In this document: piece after piece, positions 16,986-24,663 of the stretch
How the letters are laid out: each line of letters begins with the position of its first letter
Numbering within the stretch: position 1 is the first letter of the stretch
Assembly: GCA_002354095.1 (NCBI GenBank)
Contig: DEKX01000019.1
Coordinates: 199,148-263,147, forward strand
DNA length: 64,000 bases
Direction: 5' to 3'
DNA from: Prevotella sp. UBA2711
GTDB lineage: Bacteria; Bacteroidota; Bacteroidia; Bacteroidales; Bacteroidaceae
Position numbers and translations under genes: made by a program
The notes under the pieces: model-generated
What the model saw: only the letters and a program-made list of their open reading frames with translations
What the model was told of the DNA's origin: nothing
Databases searched by the model: none

Positions 16986-18503
16986 ATGGAATATCAAAAG
17001 AGGGGTAGCTCGGCCTACCTGTTTTCTATCGTGCTGGTCGCCGTTTTAGGTGGTCTGCTTTTCGGTTATGATACCGCAGTTATCTCAGGGGCGGAAAAGG
17101 GTTTGCAAGCCTTTTTCGCTAATGCCAAGGATTTTACTTACACCGACGGATGGCATGGCTTTACATCAGCTTCAGCGCTGATTGGCTGTATTATCGGTTC
17201 TGCCATCTCAGGCTATTTAGCCACTAATTTCGGCCGTAAGCGTTCACTGGTGATTGCCGGTATCCTGTTTTTCATTTCCGCTTTAGGATCAATGGACCCT
17301 GAGTTCTTGTTCTTTTCCTATGGCGAGCCCGGTTTCTCCCTCCTTCTCATGTTTAATTTCTATCGTATCATCGGTGGTGTCGGTGTAGGTCTTGCCTCTG
17401 CCATCTGCCCCATGTATATCAGCGAGATAGCTCCTTCTAACATCCGTGGTATGTTGGTCAGCTGCAACCAGTTTGCTATCATCTTCGGTCAGTTGGTTGT
17501 TTACTTCGTCAACTTCTTTATCCTGGGCGACCACATGCAGCCCCTCGTTGAGGAGATGGGTAAGGGTCTGGCTGCCATCAACCCTGCTGCTCAATGGACG
17601 GTGACCACAGGTTGGCGTTATATGTTTGGTAGCGAGGCAGTGCCAGCAGGACTTTTTGCGCTGCTCATCAGCTTGGTGCCCGAGAGCCCACGTTACTTGG
17701 TGTCTGTCGGCAAGAACGAACGCGCTTTGGCTATTCTGACTAAGATTAATGGTACCGAACGTGCCCAGACCATTCTGGAGGCCATTAAAGAGACACTGGT
17801 TCAGAAGACCGAGAAGCTCATGTCGTATGGTGCCCTGTGTATCTTCATCGGTATCATGCTCTCCGTGTTCCAGCAGGCAGTAGGTATCAATGCCGTGCTG
17901 TATTACGCACCACGTATCTTTGGCGATATGGGTATGGAGAATCCGATGGTTATCACCGTCTTCATGGGTATTGTCAACATCACCTTCACCCTGGTAGCCA
18001 TCTTTACGGTAGAGAAGTTGGGACGTAAGCCCTTGCTTATCTGGGGCTCGTTGGGTATGGCACTGGGTGCTTTCGGTGTCGCTATGACATTCGGCCATCC
18101 TGGTTTCGAACTCATCACCGCAGGCAGTATCATGGTTTACTCGGCATGCTTCATGTTCTCATGGGGACCTATCTGCTGGGTACTCATTGCCGAAATTTTC
18201 CCTAACACCATCCGTGGTGCTGCTGTGGCAATCGCTGTTGCCTTCCAGTGGATTTCAAACTTCATTGTCAGTTCGTCGTTCGTACCGATGTTTAATATGC
18301 ACCTCACCGAGGGTGACGATTTCGGCCACTGGTTCACCTATGGACTCTATGGCATCATTTGTGTTATCGCTGCCGTCTTCGTATGGCGACTGGTTCCTGA
18401 AACCAAGGGTAAGACTTTGGAGGATATGACCAAGTTATGGCGTGGGAAGGGCTACGTGCCTGGCGAAGGTGCACACGATGGTACTCATAAACCCGAAGAA
18501 TAG
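16986..18503 (+). CDS. xylE: XylE-type sugar:proton symporter
   Basis: A 505-residue MFS sugar porter with twelve membrane segments. Sugar-porter signatures are present: GGLLFGYDTAVISGA in TM1, NFGRKRS, YISEIAPSNIRG, VPESPRYLVS, QQAVGINAVLYYAP, KLGRKPLL and VPETKGKTLEDM. QQAVGIN and the TM1 motif line the sugar site. XylE carries D-xylose with protons, and the divergent arabinofuranosidase supports a pentose, but glucose or arabinose porters of this family look alike. A receiver-domain gene follows after 5 bp and is probably co-transcribed. Confidence 0.88.
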   Translation: MEYQKRGSSAYLFSIVLVAVLGGLLFGYDTAVISGAEKGLQAFFANAKDFTYTDGWHGFTSASALIGCIIGSAISGYLATNFGRKRSLVIAGILFFISALGSMDPEFLFFSYGEPGFSLLLMFNFYRIIGGVGVGLASAICPMYISEIAPSNIRGMLVSCNQFAIIFGQLVVYFVNFFILGDHMQPLVEEMGKGLAAINPAAQWTVTTGWRYMFGSEAVPAGLFALLISLVPESPRYLVSVGKNERALAILTKINGTERAQTILEAIKETLVQKTEKLMSYGALCIFIGIMLSVFQQAVGINAVLYYAPRIFGDMGMENPMVITVFMGIVNITFTLVAIFTVEKLGRKPLLIWGSLGMALGAFGVAMTFGHPGFELITAGSIMVYSACFMFSWGPICWVLIAEIFPNTIRGAAVAIAVAFQWISNFIVSSSFVPMFNMHLTEGDDFGHWFTYGLYGIICVIAAVFVWRLVPETKGKTLEDMTKLWRGKGYVPGEGAHDGTHKPEE

Positions 18504-18508
18504 AAAGT

Positions 18509-18862
18509 ATGAAGAAGATATTGGTTGCAGAAGATAATGACAGCAATTATATGCTGATGACGTTTATCCTGAAAAAGCATTACGAGTTCGAAAGGGCTCG
18601 TAATGGACAGGAAGCCGTCGATATGGTGGACACCATGAAACCTGATATGGTGATGATGGACTTGAAGATGCCCGTGATGGATGGCTTGGAGGCTACCCGC
18701 CAAATCAAGGCTAAGTGTCCTGACCTGCCCGTCGTGGTACTCACGGCTAATGCTTTCGATGTCGATCGCGAGGCAGCAGAAGAGGCAGGCTGCGATGAGT
18801 TCCTGTCGAAACCCATCAGTTCACAGAAATGTCTGGATATGATTGCTAAATATGTGGGCTAA
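18509..18862 (+). CDS. Stand-alone response-regulator receiver domain
   Basis: All 117 residues make one CheY-like receiver and there is no output domain. Asp51 in MVMMDLKMPVMDG is the phosphoacceptor; the acidic pair AEDND, the Thr/Ala region VVLTANAF and the Lys in LSKPI complete the site. Proteins like this usually relay phosphate or act by binding. No kinase is in the window. It is 5 bp after the xylE-like gene, so its level probably follows that operon. It ends 6 bp from the convergent tadA. Confidence 0.88.
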   Translation: MKKILVAEDNDSNYMLMTFILKKHYEFERARNGQEAVDMVDTMKPDMVMMDLKMPVMDGLEATRQIKAKCPDLPVVVLTANAFDVDREAAEEAGCDEFLSKPISSQKCLDMIAKYVG

Positions 18863-18868
18863 ATCTTT

Positions 18869-19321
18869 TTAGCGCTTATTCTTAAAGAAATCTTGCATTA
18901 ACTGGCGGCATTCTTCTTCCAAGATGCCGCCTTTTATAGTGGTCTTGGGGTGCAAGGCGCGTGGGGCATACAGTTGATAGCCGCGTTTCTCGTCTGCTGC
19001 CCCATAGACGATGCGCGACAGTTGCGACCATCCCAATGCTCCTGCACACATCACGCAGGGCTCTACCGTAACGTATAGCGTACAGTCTTTAAGGTATTTC
19101 CCACCCAGTTCGTTGGCTGCTGATGTAATGGCTTGCATTTCAGCATGAGCCGTCACGTCGTGCAACGTCTCGGTGAGGTTATGGGCACGTGCTATCACAT
19201 GGTCCTGACAAACCACAATGGCACCAATGGGAATTTCGCCTTCCGCCAGTGCCTGTTGCGCCTCAGCCAGAGCCTTGCGCATATACATCTCGTCTTTTTT
19301 TTGTTGTTCTTCTGCTGTCAT
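18869..19321 (-). CDS. tadA: tRNA-specific adenosine deaminase TadA
   Basis: TadA converts A34 to inosine in tRNA-Arg(ACG). The zinc site is clear: His and catalytic Glu in HAEMQAI, and two Cys in PCVMCAGA. Length is 150 residues from the first ATG (19321). That ATG begins only 4 bases after a minus-strand -7 box (19326-19333), so from this promoter the first codon would have practically no leader; the Met at position 12 (codon at 19288) gives a more usual 37-base distance and starts MYMRKALAEAQ, near where related proteins begin. Confidence 0.9.
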   Translation of the reverse strand: MTAEEQQKKDEMYMRKALAEAQQALAEGEIPIGAIVVCQDHVIARAHNLTETLHDVTAHAEMQAITSAANELGGKYLKDCTLYVTVEPCVMCAGALGWSQLSRIVYGAADEKRGYQLYAPRALHPKTTIKGGILEEECRQLMQDFFKNKR

Positions 19322-19360
19322 GTTGCAAATTTACTAATTATTTTGTAATTTTGCAACATG
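19319..19360. promoter_or_regulatory. Symmetric divergent promoter of tadA and birA
   Basis: Two perfect 11-bp inverted arms, CATGTTGCAAA (19319-19329) and TTTGCAACATG (19350-19360), enclose 20 bp. Each arm holds a start codon, and each overlaps a -7 box: TAAATTTG on the minus strand (19326-19333) and TAATTTTG on the plus strand (19346-19353). The whole tadA-birA gap is only 36 bp, so both promoters fire outward from overlapping DNA. Confidence 0.75.
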
Positions 19361-20077
19361 GAATGGAAAATCATTCATATCAGTGAGACGGATTCTACCA
19401 ATCGTTGGCTTCGCGAGCGCCAACAGCTGACAGCCGACAGCCGACAGCCGACAGTGGTGTGGGCTGACTATCAGACGGCTGGTCGCGGGCAAGGCACCAA
19501 TAAGTGGGAATCAGCATCTGGCGAGAATCTGCTGTTCTCCATCTTGTGTTATCCGCACGACATACCGGCCAACCGGCAGTTCACCATCTCCATGGCTATA
19601 TCGCTGGCTATTGTCGATGCGTTGGACCAGCAGATTGGCGATGTCAGCATCAAGTGGCCCAATGACATCTATTGGCGCAATGCCAAGATTTGCGGCATAC
19701 TGATAGAACATCGGCTCTTGGGCAATGTTATCCGCGATTCCATTATCGGTGTGGGACTGAATGTCAACCAACGCCAGTTCCTCAGCGATGCCCCCAACCC
19801 CATCTCCCTTTGGCAGATTCATGGGCACGAGACGGATAGGGAGGCACTGCTCCATGCGATTCTCGACCGCTTCGACTATTATATAAATAAGGTGGACATC
19901 AAGTCTGAGTATATCGCACGTCTCTATCGCCGTCGGGGGTATCATCCTTATGTGGATGCGGAGGGTGCGTTTATGGCTGAATTGGTTGATGTAGAAGAAG
20001 ACGGCCATCTGGTGCTGCAAAAAGAGGAAGGGCGTCAGTGTCGTTATGCATTTAAGGAAGTACAATTTATCATATAA
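19358..20077 (+). CDS. birA: Biotin-protein ligase, no HTH domain
   Basis: BirA attaches biotin to carrier proteins such as the acetyl-CoA carboxylase subunit. The 239-residue product has only the catalytic and C-terminal domains and no N-terminal DNA-binding domain, so it should not act as a repressor. Signatures: ETDSTNRWL, QTAGRGQGTNKW (biotinyl-AMP loop), IKWPNDIYW, KICGILIE and GVGLNVNQ. Between ETDSTN and the QTAGRG loop is a segment QQLTADSRQPTVV encoded by 7-bp repeats. The ATG lies 4 bases after the -7 box, so the mRNA is predicted to be leaderless or nearly so; no other in-frame ATG precedes the catalytic core. Confidence 0.93.
   Translation: MEWKIIHISETDSTNRWLRERQQLTADSRQPTVVWADYQTAGRGQGTNKWESASGENLLFSILCYPHDIPANRQFTISMAISLAIVDALDQQIGDVSIKWPNDIYWRNAKICGILIEHRLLGNVIRDSIIGVGLNVNQRQFLSDAPNPISLWQIHGHETDREALLHAILDRFDYYINKVDIKSEYIARLYRRRGYHPYVDAEGAFMAELVDVEEDGHLVLQKEEGRQCRYAFKEVQFII
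19423..19454 (+). repeat. 7-bp tandem repeat inside birA
   Basis: Units ACAGCTG, ACAGCCG, ACAGCCG, ACAGCCG and a partial ACAG follow one another. They encode a variable loop ahead of the biotinyl-AMP motif. A change of one unit would shift the frame of birA. Confidence 0.9.
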
Positions 20078-20093
20078 AACAAACGAAAGAATT

Positions 20094-20804
20094 ATGGCAA
20101 GATTTAAGCGTATTCTCCTCAAGTTGTCAGGAGAGAGTTTGATGGGACATCAGGGCTATGGCATCGACCCTGAGCGTCTGAGTGATTATGCCCGTCAGAT
20201 CAAGGAAGTGAGTGAAATGGGTGTGCAGATTGGTATTGTCATCGGTGGTGGCAACATCTTCCGCGGACTCAGCGGTTCGCAAAAAGGCTTCGACCGTGTG
20301 AAAGGCGACCAGATGGGTATGTGTGCTACCGTTATCAATTCGCTGGCTCTCAGTTCGGCACTGGGCGCTATCGGTGTGAAGAACAAGGTGCTGACAGCCA
20401 TCCGTATGGAACCCATTGGTGAGTTCTACACCAAGTGGAAGGCCATCGAAGCCATGGAGAAGGGCGAGGTGTGCATCTTCTCTGCCGGTACGGGTAATCC
20501 TTATTTCACTACCGATACAGGTTCTTCTCTGCGTGGCATTGAAATTGAAGCCGACGTCATGCTGAAAGGCACCCGTGTGGATGGTGTCTATACTGCCGAC
20601 CCGGAGAAAGACCCCACTGCCACCAAGTTCACGGATATTACCTACAAGGAAGTCCTCTCTCGAGGTCTGAAGGTGATGGACCTCACCGCCATCTGCATGT
20701 GTCAGGACAATAATCTGCCCATCTATGTCTTCAACATGGATATTGTGGGCAACCTCAAGAAGGTCATGGCAGGCGAGGAAATCGGCACCCTCGTGCATCC
20801 GTAA
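20094..20804 (+). CDS. pyrH: UMP kinase
   Basis: PyrH phosphorylates UMP to UDP. I take the ATG at 20094 (MARFKRILLKLSGESLMG) over one 48 bp upstream, because family members begin here and the longer form would overlap birA. The 236-residue product has the amino-acid-kinase fold motifs: KRILLKLSGES, IVIGGGNIFRG, GTGNPYFTTDT and DGVYTADPEKDPTATKF. It is 16 bp after birA and ends with a strong terminator. Confidence 0.95.
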   Translation: MARFKRILLKLSGESLMGHQGYGIDPERLSDYARQIKEVSEMGVQIGIVIGGGNIFRGLSGSQKGFDRVKGDQMGMCATVINSLALSSALGAIGVKNKVLTAIRMEPIGEFYTKWKAIEAMEKGEVCIFSAGTGNPYFTTDTGSSLRGIEIEADVMLKGTRVDGVYTADPEKDPTATKFTDITYKEVLSRGLKVMDLTAICMCQDNNLPIYVFNMDIVGNLKKVMAGEEIGTLVHP

Positions 20805-20840
20805 GAAGTCCATAGGCAAAAAATCCTATTGAGTTATAAA

Positions 20841-20880
20841 AATGGCGAGGAAGCAACCAACGCTTCCTCGCCATTTTTTC
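20841..20880 (+). terminator. Strong terminator after pyrH
   Basis: A perfect 14-bp stem, AATGGCGAGGAAGC (20841-20854) with its complement at 20862-20875, a 7-nt loop and a T-run. Confidence 0.93.
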
Positions 20881-21044
20881 TATATCCTTTGCAGTTGTAG
20901 GATTTCTTTACAAATCCGATACCCATGCGGTTCCCAGTCAATTCCCAGTTAACTCCCATTTCATTGAGCAACAAAAGTCGGATATAAATCTTTACAGAAT
21001 GATTAGTGACTTATTGTAATTTCCGCATTTTTCTTTCCATTTTC
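20881..21044. other. Gene-free DNA between pyrH and the structured RNA
   Basis: No gene is supported. Near 20931-20962 there is a degenerate short tandem repeat built on TTCCCAGT, AATTCCCAGT and AACTCCCA. The minus strand can be read as MGVNWELTGN-type codons here, but no start, length or family supports a gene. Confidence 0.5.
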
Positions 21045-21075
21045 TTTGTAGTTTCAGAAAATCTTTCTATCTTTG
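21045..21075 (+). promoter_or_regulatory. Complete Bacteroidota-type promoter of the structured RNA
   Basis: TTTG at 21045-21048 and TATCTTTG at 21068-21075 are 19 bp apart, the spacing expected for -33/-7 promoters in this phylum. Transcription would begin near 21082, just before the first paired bases of the RNA structure. Confidence 0.75.
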
Positions 21076-21081
21076 CCAACA

Positions 21082-21300
21082 GAGTGAGAAGGACTCGCTC
21101 CAGCAGAAGAAGCGTTATGCTCCCAACTTGCGAGACGAAAACCTGAGAAATTTTCAATGCAAGGCAAATAATAGCAGGAGGGCAGAATGGCTTCCACGTT
21201 TAGGCGTGGGGCTGTACTCCAATTTCTATTATTAGGTTTTCTCAGGACCTTCGTCTCGGAACTGGCAAAAGCAGTCCCGCGCTTCTGCTATGGTGGAGAA
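21082..21300 (+). ncRNA. Structured RNA with 6S-like architecture, or long 5' leader
   Basis: About 205 nt fold into one long rod. The closing helix pairs 21103-21109 (GCAGAAG) with 21282-21288 and extends outward (21094-21101 with 21292-21298). A bubble follows (21115-21130 opposite 21259-21277), whose 3' side can form a small hairpin, CTGGC-AAAA-GCAG. Beyond it are 9 bp (CGAGACGAA 21131-21139 with 21250-21258), 9 bp (CCTGAGAAA 21142-21150 with 21238-21246), 8 bp (AATAATAG 21167-21174 with 21226-21233), GGAG/CTCC, and an apical hairpin CCACG/CGTGG. Closing stem, central bubble with a 3' hairpin and a long distal arm are the layout of 6S RNA. No T-run follows, so it may instead be the leader of the gene at 21331. 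Identity is not proven. Confidence 0.6.
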
Positions 21301-21330
21301 TGAACAATAACTTAAAACCAATAGATTATT

Positions 21331-21792
21331 ATGAGGAAAATAACATTTTTATTAACCACGATGCTTCTTTTTACACTAGGCTTAAGAGCAGCGGAAATGA
21401 CTTGGCATCTCGTGACAGACACTGATGAGGCCATTGAACTTACAAAGGTCAGTTATTTACTGGCCTCCACTCAAGAAACTTTTGATATAGTATGTACTGA
21501 TGGCACAATCGTTGGTAATGTCAAGAGCATCAAATTGGAAAAACGTGAGTCGTCTGGTATTCAGAAGACTAAAACAAATGGCGAAGGCATATTCTCACAG
21601 ATTGTAGATGGCACGCTGACTATCAGCAATGCAAAAGCAGGTACAATTGCCCAGGTGATTTCCGTCTCTGGCATTACATGTGTCGCCCAAACACTTACTG
21701 ATGGCCAAAATATCATCAACGTATCTCAACTCTACCCAGGGACCTACATCCTGAAGGTGGGCGAGACCACTATTAAATTCATCAAAAAGTAA
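21331..21792 (+). CDS. Small secreted protein with T9SS-type sorting tail
   Basis: The 153-residue product has a signal peptide (MRKITFLLTTMLLFTLGLRAAE). Its last 60 residues look like a type A C-terminal sorting domain of the type IX secretion system: GTLTISNAKAGTIAQVISVSG, then INVSQLYPGTYILKVG and TTIKFIKK. In between is only about 70 residues, of no family I recognise, with the motif CTDGTIVGNVKSIKLEK. It starts 31 bp after the structured RNA and has no separate promoter, and is 6 bp before the GH5-like gene, so the two probably form one operon. Function unknown; a surface-anchored or secreted partner of the next protein is possible. Confidence 0.8.
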   Translation: MRKITFLLTTMLLFTLGLRAAEMTWHLVTDTDEAIELTKVSYLLASTQETFDIVCTDGTIVGNVKSIKLEKRESSGIQKTKTNGEGIFSQIVDGTLTISNAKAGTIAQVISVSGITCVAQTLTDGQNIINVSQLYPGTYILKVGETTIKFIKK

Positions 21793-21798
21793 ACAGCT

Positions 21799-24261
21799 AT
21801 GAAAAAGAAAATAATTGGCCTTTTGGCATTACTGACAGTTGCAATGACTGCCTTTGCCACCTTCGTCATTATCAAGAGCGATGGTACTCTAGTACGCATA
21901 CCAGAGGATCAACTTAAGATAGAGCAACAAGGTGAATCGTTCACACTGAATGGTATAGAAGTGGGACAGTTGGCTAACATCTATAATAGGGAGTGGAACA
22001 ATGGCGATGATTTTGAGCGCGCCTTTGAGCAAGGTTATCTGGATGCTCAATACTACACCTATGACCGGAAGAAGCAGATTACCTCTCAGGAATTCAAAGC
22101 GATGTTGAAACCGCTAATAGAGAAATTCAAGCCTGAGGCTATGGACTATTTCAACAGCAGGATATCGGATGTAGATGCACCCTTGACAAGGGTCTTGGCT
22201 GCAGGAATGGTGTATTACACTGGTAGAAATTTTGGTTTTAAAAAGAATTCTCCATTTTATGCTCGTTCTACAAATGAGAACTTTTGGGATGGCGCATGGG
22301 ATGACATGGAAGTAATGGATAAAGTTTTGCCTTATGGTCAAGTGGAATCTGGGGATAGCGGTAATGACTGGTCAGAAATGGTAAATGCCTTGCTTTGGAT
22401 TAGTGAACGTATTTCTGGCATCTCAAATAAAGAATTCGTAGAATACGATGTACAGGCTGATAGTTGGAGTTGGAAAAAACCTTTTCTGTGGGAAGATGCC
22501 GTGAGAGCCATCACTCGTCTATATGACAGCATGGAGCCTGAGATAGAATATGCTGAAATTGATGATCCAAAAGTAACCAATCCTGATGCATCCATCATCA
22601 CACCTTGGCTGATTGCGAAAGCTTCGAAGAACGAAGTCAAGGATATAAAGGACTTGCCCCGCCAGATTGGATTCTTTTGCGGAGAGTCTAATTCAGACTT
22701 ACCCTTTCCGAACCGCTTTAGTGGTGCCAGTGCTTCAGATATTAAAGAATGGGCACGTTGGGGATTCAACAGCTTAAAATATGTAGCCAGTTGGAGACAC
22801 CTTTTTACGAATGACATGAAAGTGAATTTGAATGTTCTTAGGTCTCTGGACGAGATTGTTGCTGCATGCATGGAAAATGGCATTCACCTTTATTTCGGTC
22901 TTTGCGCTATACCAGGATTCGGTATGTACTGGGCAGAAAACTATCGAGATAAATACGTTATGGATACAGATATTCTGAACCCAGAGAAGCGTAAAAAGGC
23001 TTGCGATATATGGAGGACACTGGCTCTAAGATATAAGGATGTGCCATGTGTCAGCCTTTCTTTCTGTCCTATCCAGGAAGTAACGGCACTCTACTCGCCA
23101 CAGAATTTCGGAGAAGGTCAGTCTTTTAAGCCAGATCAGATTTTCGATTTTGTTGACATCATGATTGATGCTATTAGGGAGGTTTGTCCAAATAGATTTA
23201 TCTTCTATGATGCCTTTGGTCAAGACCTGAATGTAGAAGGTAATGACTTGCTGCCCTATACCAAGCAGCAATATAAGCACATGGCAGAAAAATACAAGAA
23301 CACACGAATTGTGAATAACCACATGGACTTGGCCTATATGTTTTATGAGTATAGTCAGGGTGACGGCAACATCGACTGGGCCCACCATTCTGTCTGGGTG
23401 CCTACCTATCCGATGACCATTTATGCAGGTAACGGCTTGTTAGCATCTGATGCCAACAACAAACTTACTATTGACGGATGCTTGCCAAAAGGAACAACCA
23501 TAGATATCTATCTTGCTTCTGCAACTGATGCTCATTTGGTCATTGCAGCAGATGAAAATACCCTTCATTCTGAATCATTTGAAGGTAATTCGGATTTCAA
23601 TGCTGGAAGTGCCATAGCCTGGGGTGAACAGTTTAAAAAGAGCGACAAGAAAATTTCTGTATCTATCCCTAATGACGTAAAAGAAGTAACTGTCACTGTC
23701 GATCAGGGCGCTCTAAATTGGTGTGGCATTGAATTAACTTTACCAGAATCACATGCTGTAGAAAAATGGCGAAAAGACTCTGAATGGGATCTCGAACTTG
23801 GCTTGATTGCACCAGAAGATTTCCATCCTACCTTTTATAAAAAGAAAACTTCTACTATTCAGATAGGAGCTCCATACAATACATGGGAAGTCAATGACGT
23901 AGGACATCATTTCACCATCAATAATGATATTACCTTCACATCTAATTTAATTTTCTCTTATTCCAACAAAGAACTGACAGAGAAACAAGTAAAAGCAATC
24001 TGTGAGATAGAGCCGGAATGGTCCTGTCGATTTGAGGGTGTTCTTGTCACGGATATGGCAGGAGCCCTGAACTATTGGGATGACACGATGGAGATATTCC
24101 AGAGGTATAACATTGATGTCTGGATTTCTGCTGCCGATCTATTGTATGAGGAGCAATTAGCTCCATACCGAATCTGTGACTACGAAGGTGAAAACTTCGA
24201 GGGGCACTCTAATTTCAATGTAAAGCTCCTTCGCGTGCTTCAGAAATATCTAGACAAATAG
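21799..24261 (+). CDS. Large secreted GH5-like protein with altered active site
   Basis: The 820-residue product starts with a signal peptide (MKKKIIGLLALLTVAMTAFA). Residues about 90-250 (ITSQEFKAML, PLTRVLAAGMVYYTG, KPFLWEDAVRAITRLYDSMEP) look like the S-layer-homology-like helical region found beside some glycosidases. From about 285 a GH5-like TIM barrel can be followed: LDEIVAACMENGIHLYFGLC, IWRTLALRYKDVPCVSL, FDFVDIMIDAIREVCPNRFI, and NNHMDLAYMFYEYS. A beta-rich insert (about 550-660) looks carbohydrate-binding. The usual NEP acid/base motif reads IQEV (Glu427) and the GEFG nucleophile motif seems to read VTDMA (Asp752), so activity is uncertain. No sorting tail is seen. The fold call is from motif spacing only. 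Confidence 0.6.
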   Translation: MKKKIIGLLALLTVAMTAFATFVIIKSDGTLVRIPEDQLKIEQQGESFTLNGIEVGQLANIYNREWNNGDDFERAFEQGYLDAQYYTYDRKKQITSQEFKAMLKPLIEKFKPEAMDYFNSRISDVDAPLTRVLAAGMVYYTGRNFGFKKNSPFYARSTNENFWDGAWDDMEVMDKVLPYGQVESGDSGNDWSEMVNALLWISERISGISNKEFVEYDVQADSWSWKKPFLWEDAVRAITRLYDSMEPEIEYAEIDDPKVTNPDASIITPWLIAKASKNEVKDIKDLPRQIGFFCGESNSDLPFPNRFSGASASDIKEWARWGFNSLKYVASWRHLFTNDMKVNLNVLRSLDEIVAACMENGIHLYFGLCAIPGFGMYWAENYRDKYVMDTDILNPEKRKKACDIWRTLALRYKDVPCVSLSFCPIQEVTALYSPQNFGEGQSFKPDQIFDFVDIMIDAIREVCPNRFIFYDAFGQDLNVEGNDLLPYTKQQYKHMAEKYKNTRIVNNHMDLAYMFYEYSQGDGNIDWAHHSVWVPTYPMTIYAGNGLLASDANNKLTIDGCLPKGTTIDIYLASATDAHLVIAADENTLHSESFEGNSDFNAGSAIAWGEQFKKSDKKISVSIPNDVKEVTVTVDQGALNWCGIELTLPESHAVEKWRKDSEWDLELGLIAPEDFHPTFYKKKTSTIQIGAPYNTWEVNDVGHHFTINNDITFTSNLIFSYSNKELTEKQVKAICEIEPEWSCRFEGVLVTDMAGALNYWDDTMEIFQRYNIDVWISAADLLYEEQLAPYRICDYEGENFEGHSNFNVKLLRVLQKYLDK

Positions 24262-24663
24262 TAATTCGACCGTCACGAAATTGCTGATCGCGCCTCGAGA
24301 GATTACGGCTCTCAAGGTGCGATCTTACGTTTCGTTGGGTACGAGATTACGGCTTGTGAAAGAGGAACACAAAAACATGTAACCTTAGAGTCCCCTGATC
24401 TACGAAGCGAACTCACGTCACTTTACAACAATCGTAATGGTGTCCTTTGCATCGCTTTAGAGTCGCTTCAGGCAGGTAGATGCCATACACATGCCATATA
24501 CATACCATACACATACTATACCCTTGAGCATGGCTACAATATGGCATCATAGGGAGAAAACCGAGGCATCTCCCTGCATAACCACTACCAGCTATATGCG
24601 AAATGGATCAGGGGACGAATGGATCAGGGGATAACAGATTTTGGCTAAAAAACGTTCTTTTTT
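24262..24663. other. Repeat-rich gene-free DNA after the GH5-like gene
   Basis: No gene is supported. It holds a long hairpin (24286-24324), a second copy of GAGATTACGGCT at 24343-24354 matching the hairpin loop region, a degenerate repeat of about 11 bp on CATACACATGC and CATATACATAC (24491-24530), and two copies of AATGGATCAGGGGA (near 24602 and 24618). Confidence 0.7.
24286..24324 (+). terminator. Long hairpin downstream of the GH5-like gene
   Basis: GATCGCGCCT-C-GAGAG pairs with CTCTC-A-AGGTGCGATC around a 7-nt loop (ATTACGG), 24 bp after the stop codon. There is no T-run, so termination is only possible; it may instead protect the mRNA end. Confidence 0.55.

Noticed and set aside
20881..21000. 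Minus-strand peptide MGVNWELTGNRMGIGF
   Set aside because: It runs into the pyrH terminator, has no promoter or family and rests on a short degenerate repeat.
21082..21300. Group II intron or retron RNA
   Set aside because: No reverse transcriptase is nearby and the domain V-type hairpin is not seen; a single rod with a bubble fits better with a 6S-like RNA or leader.
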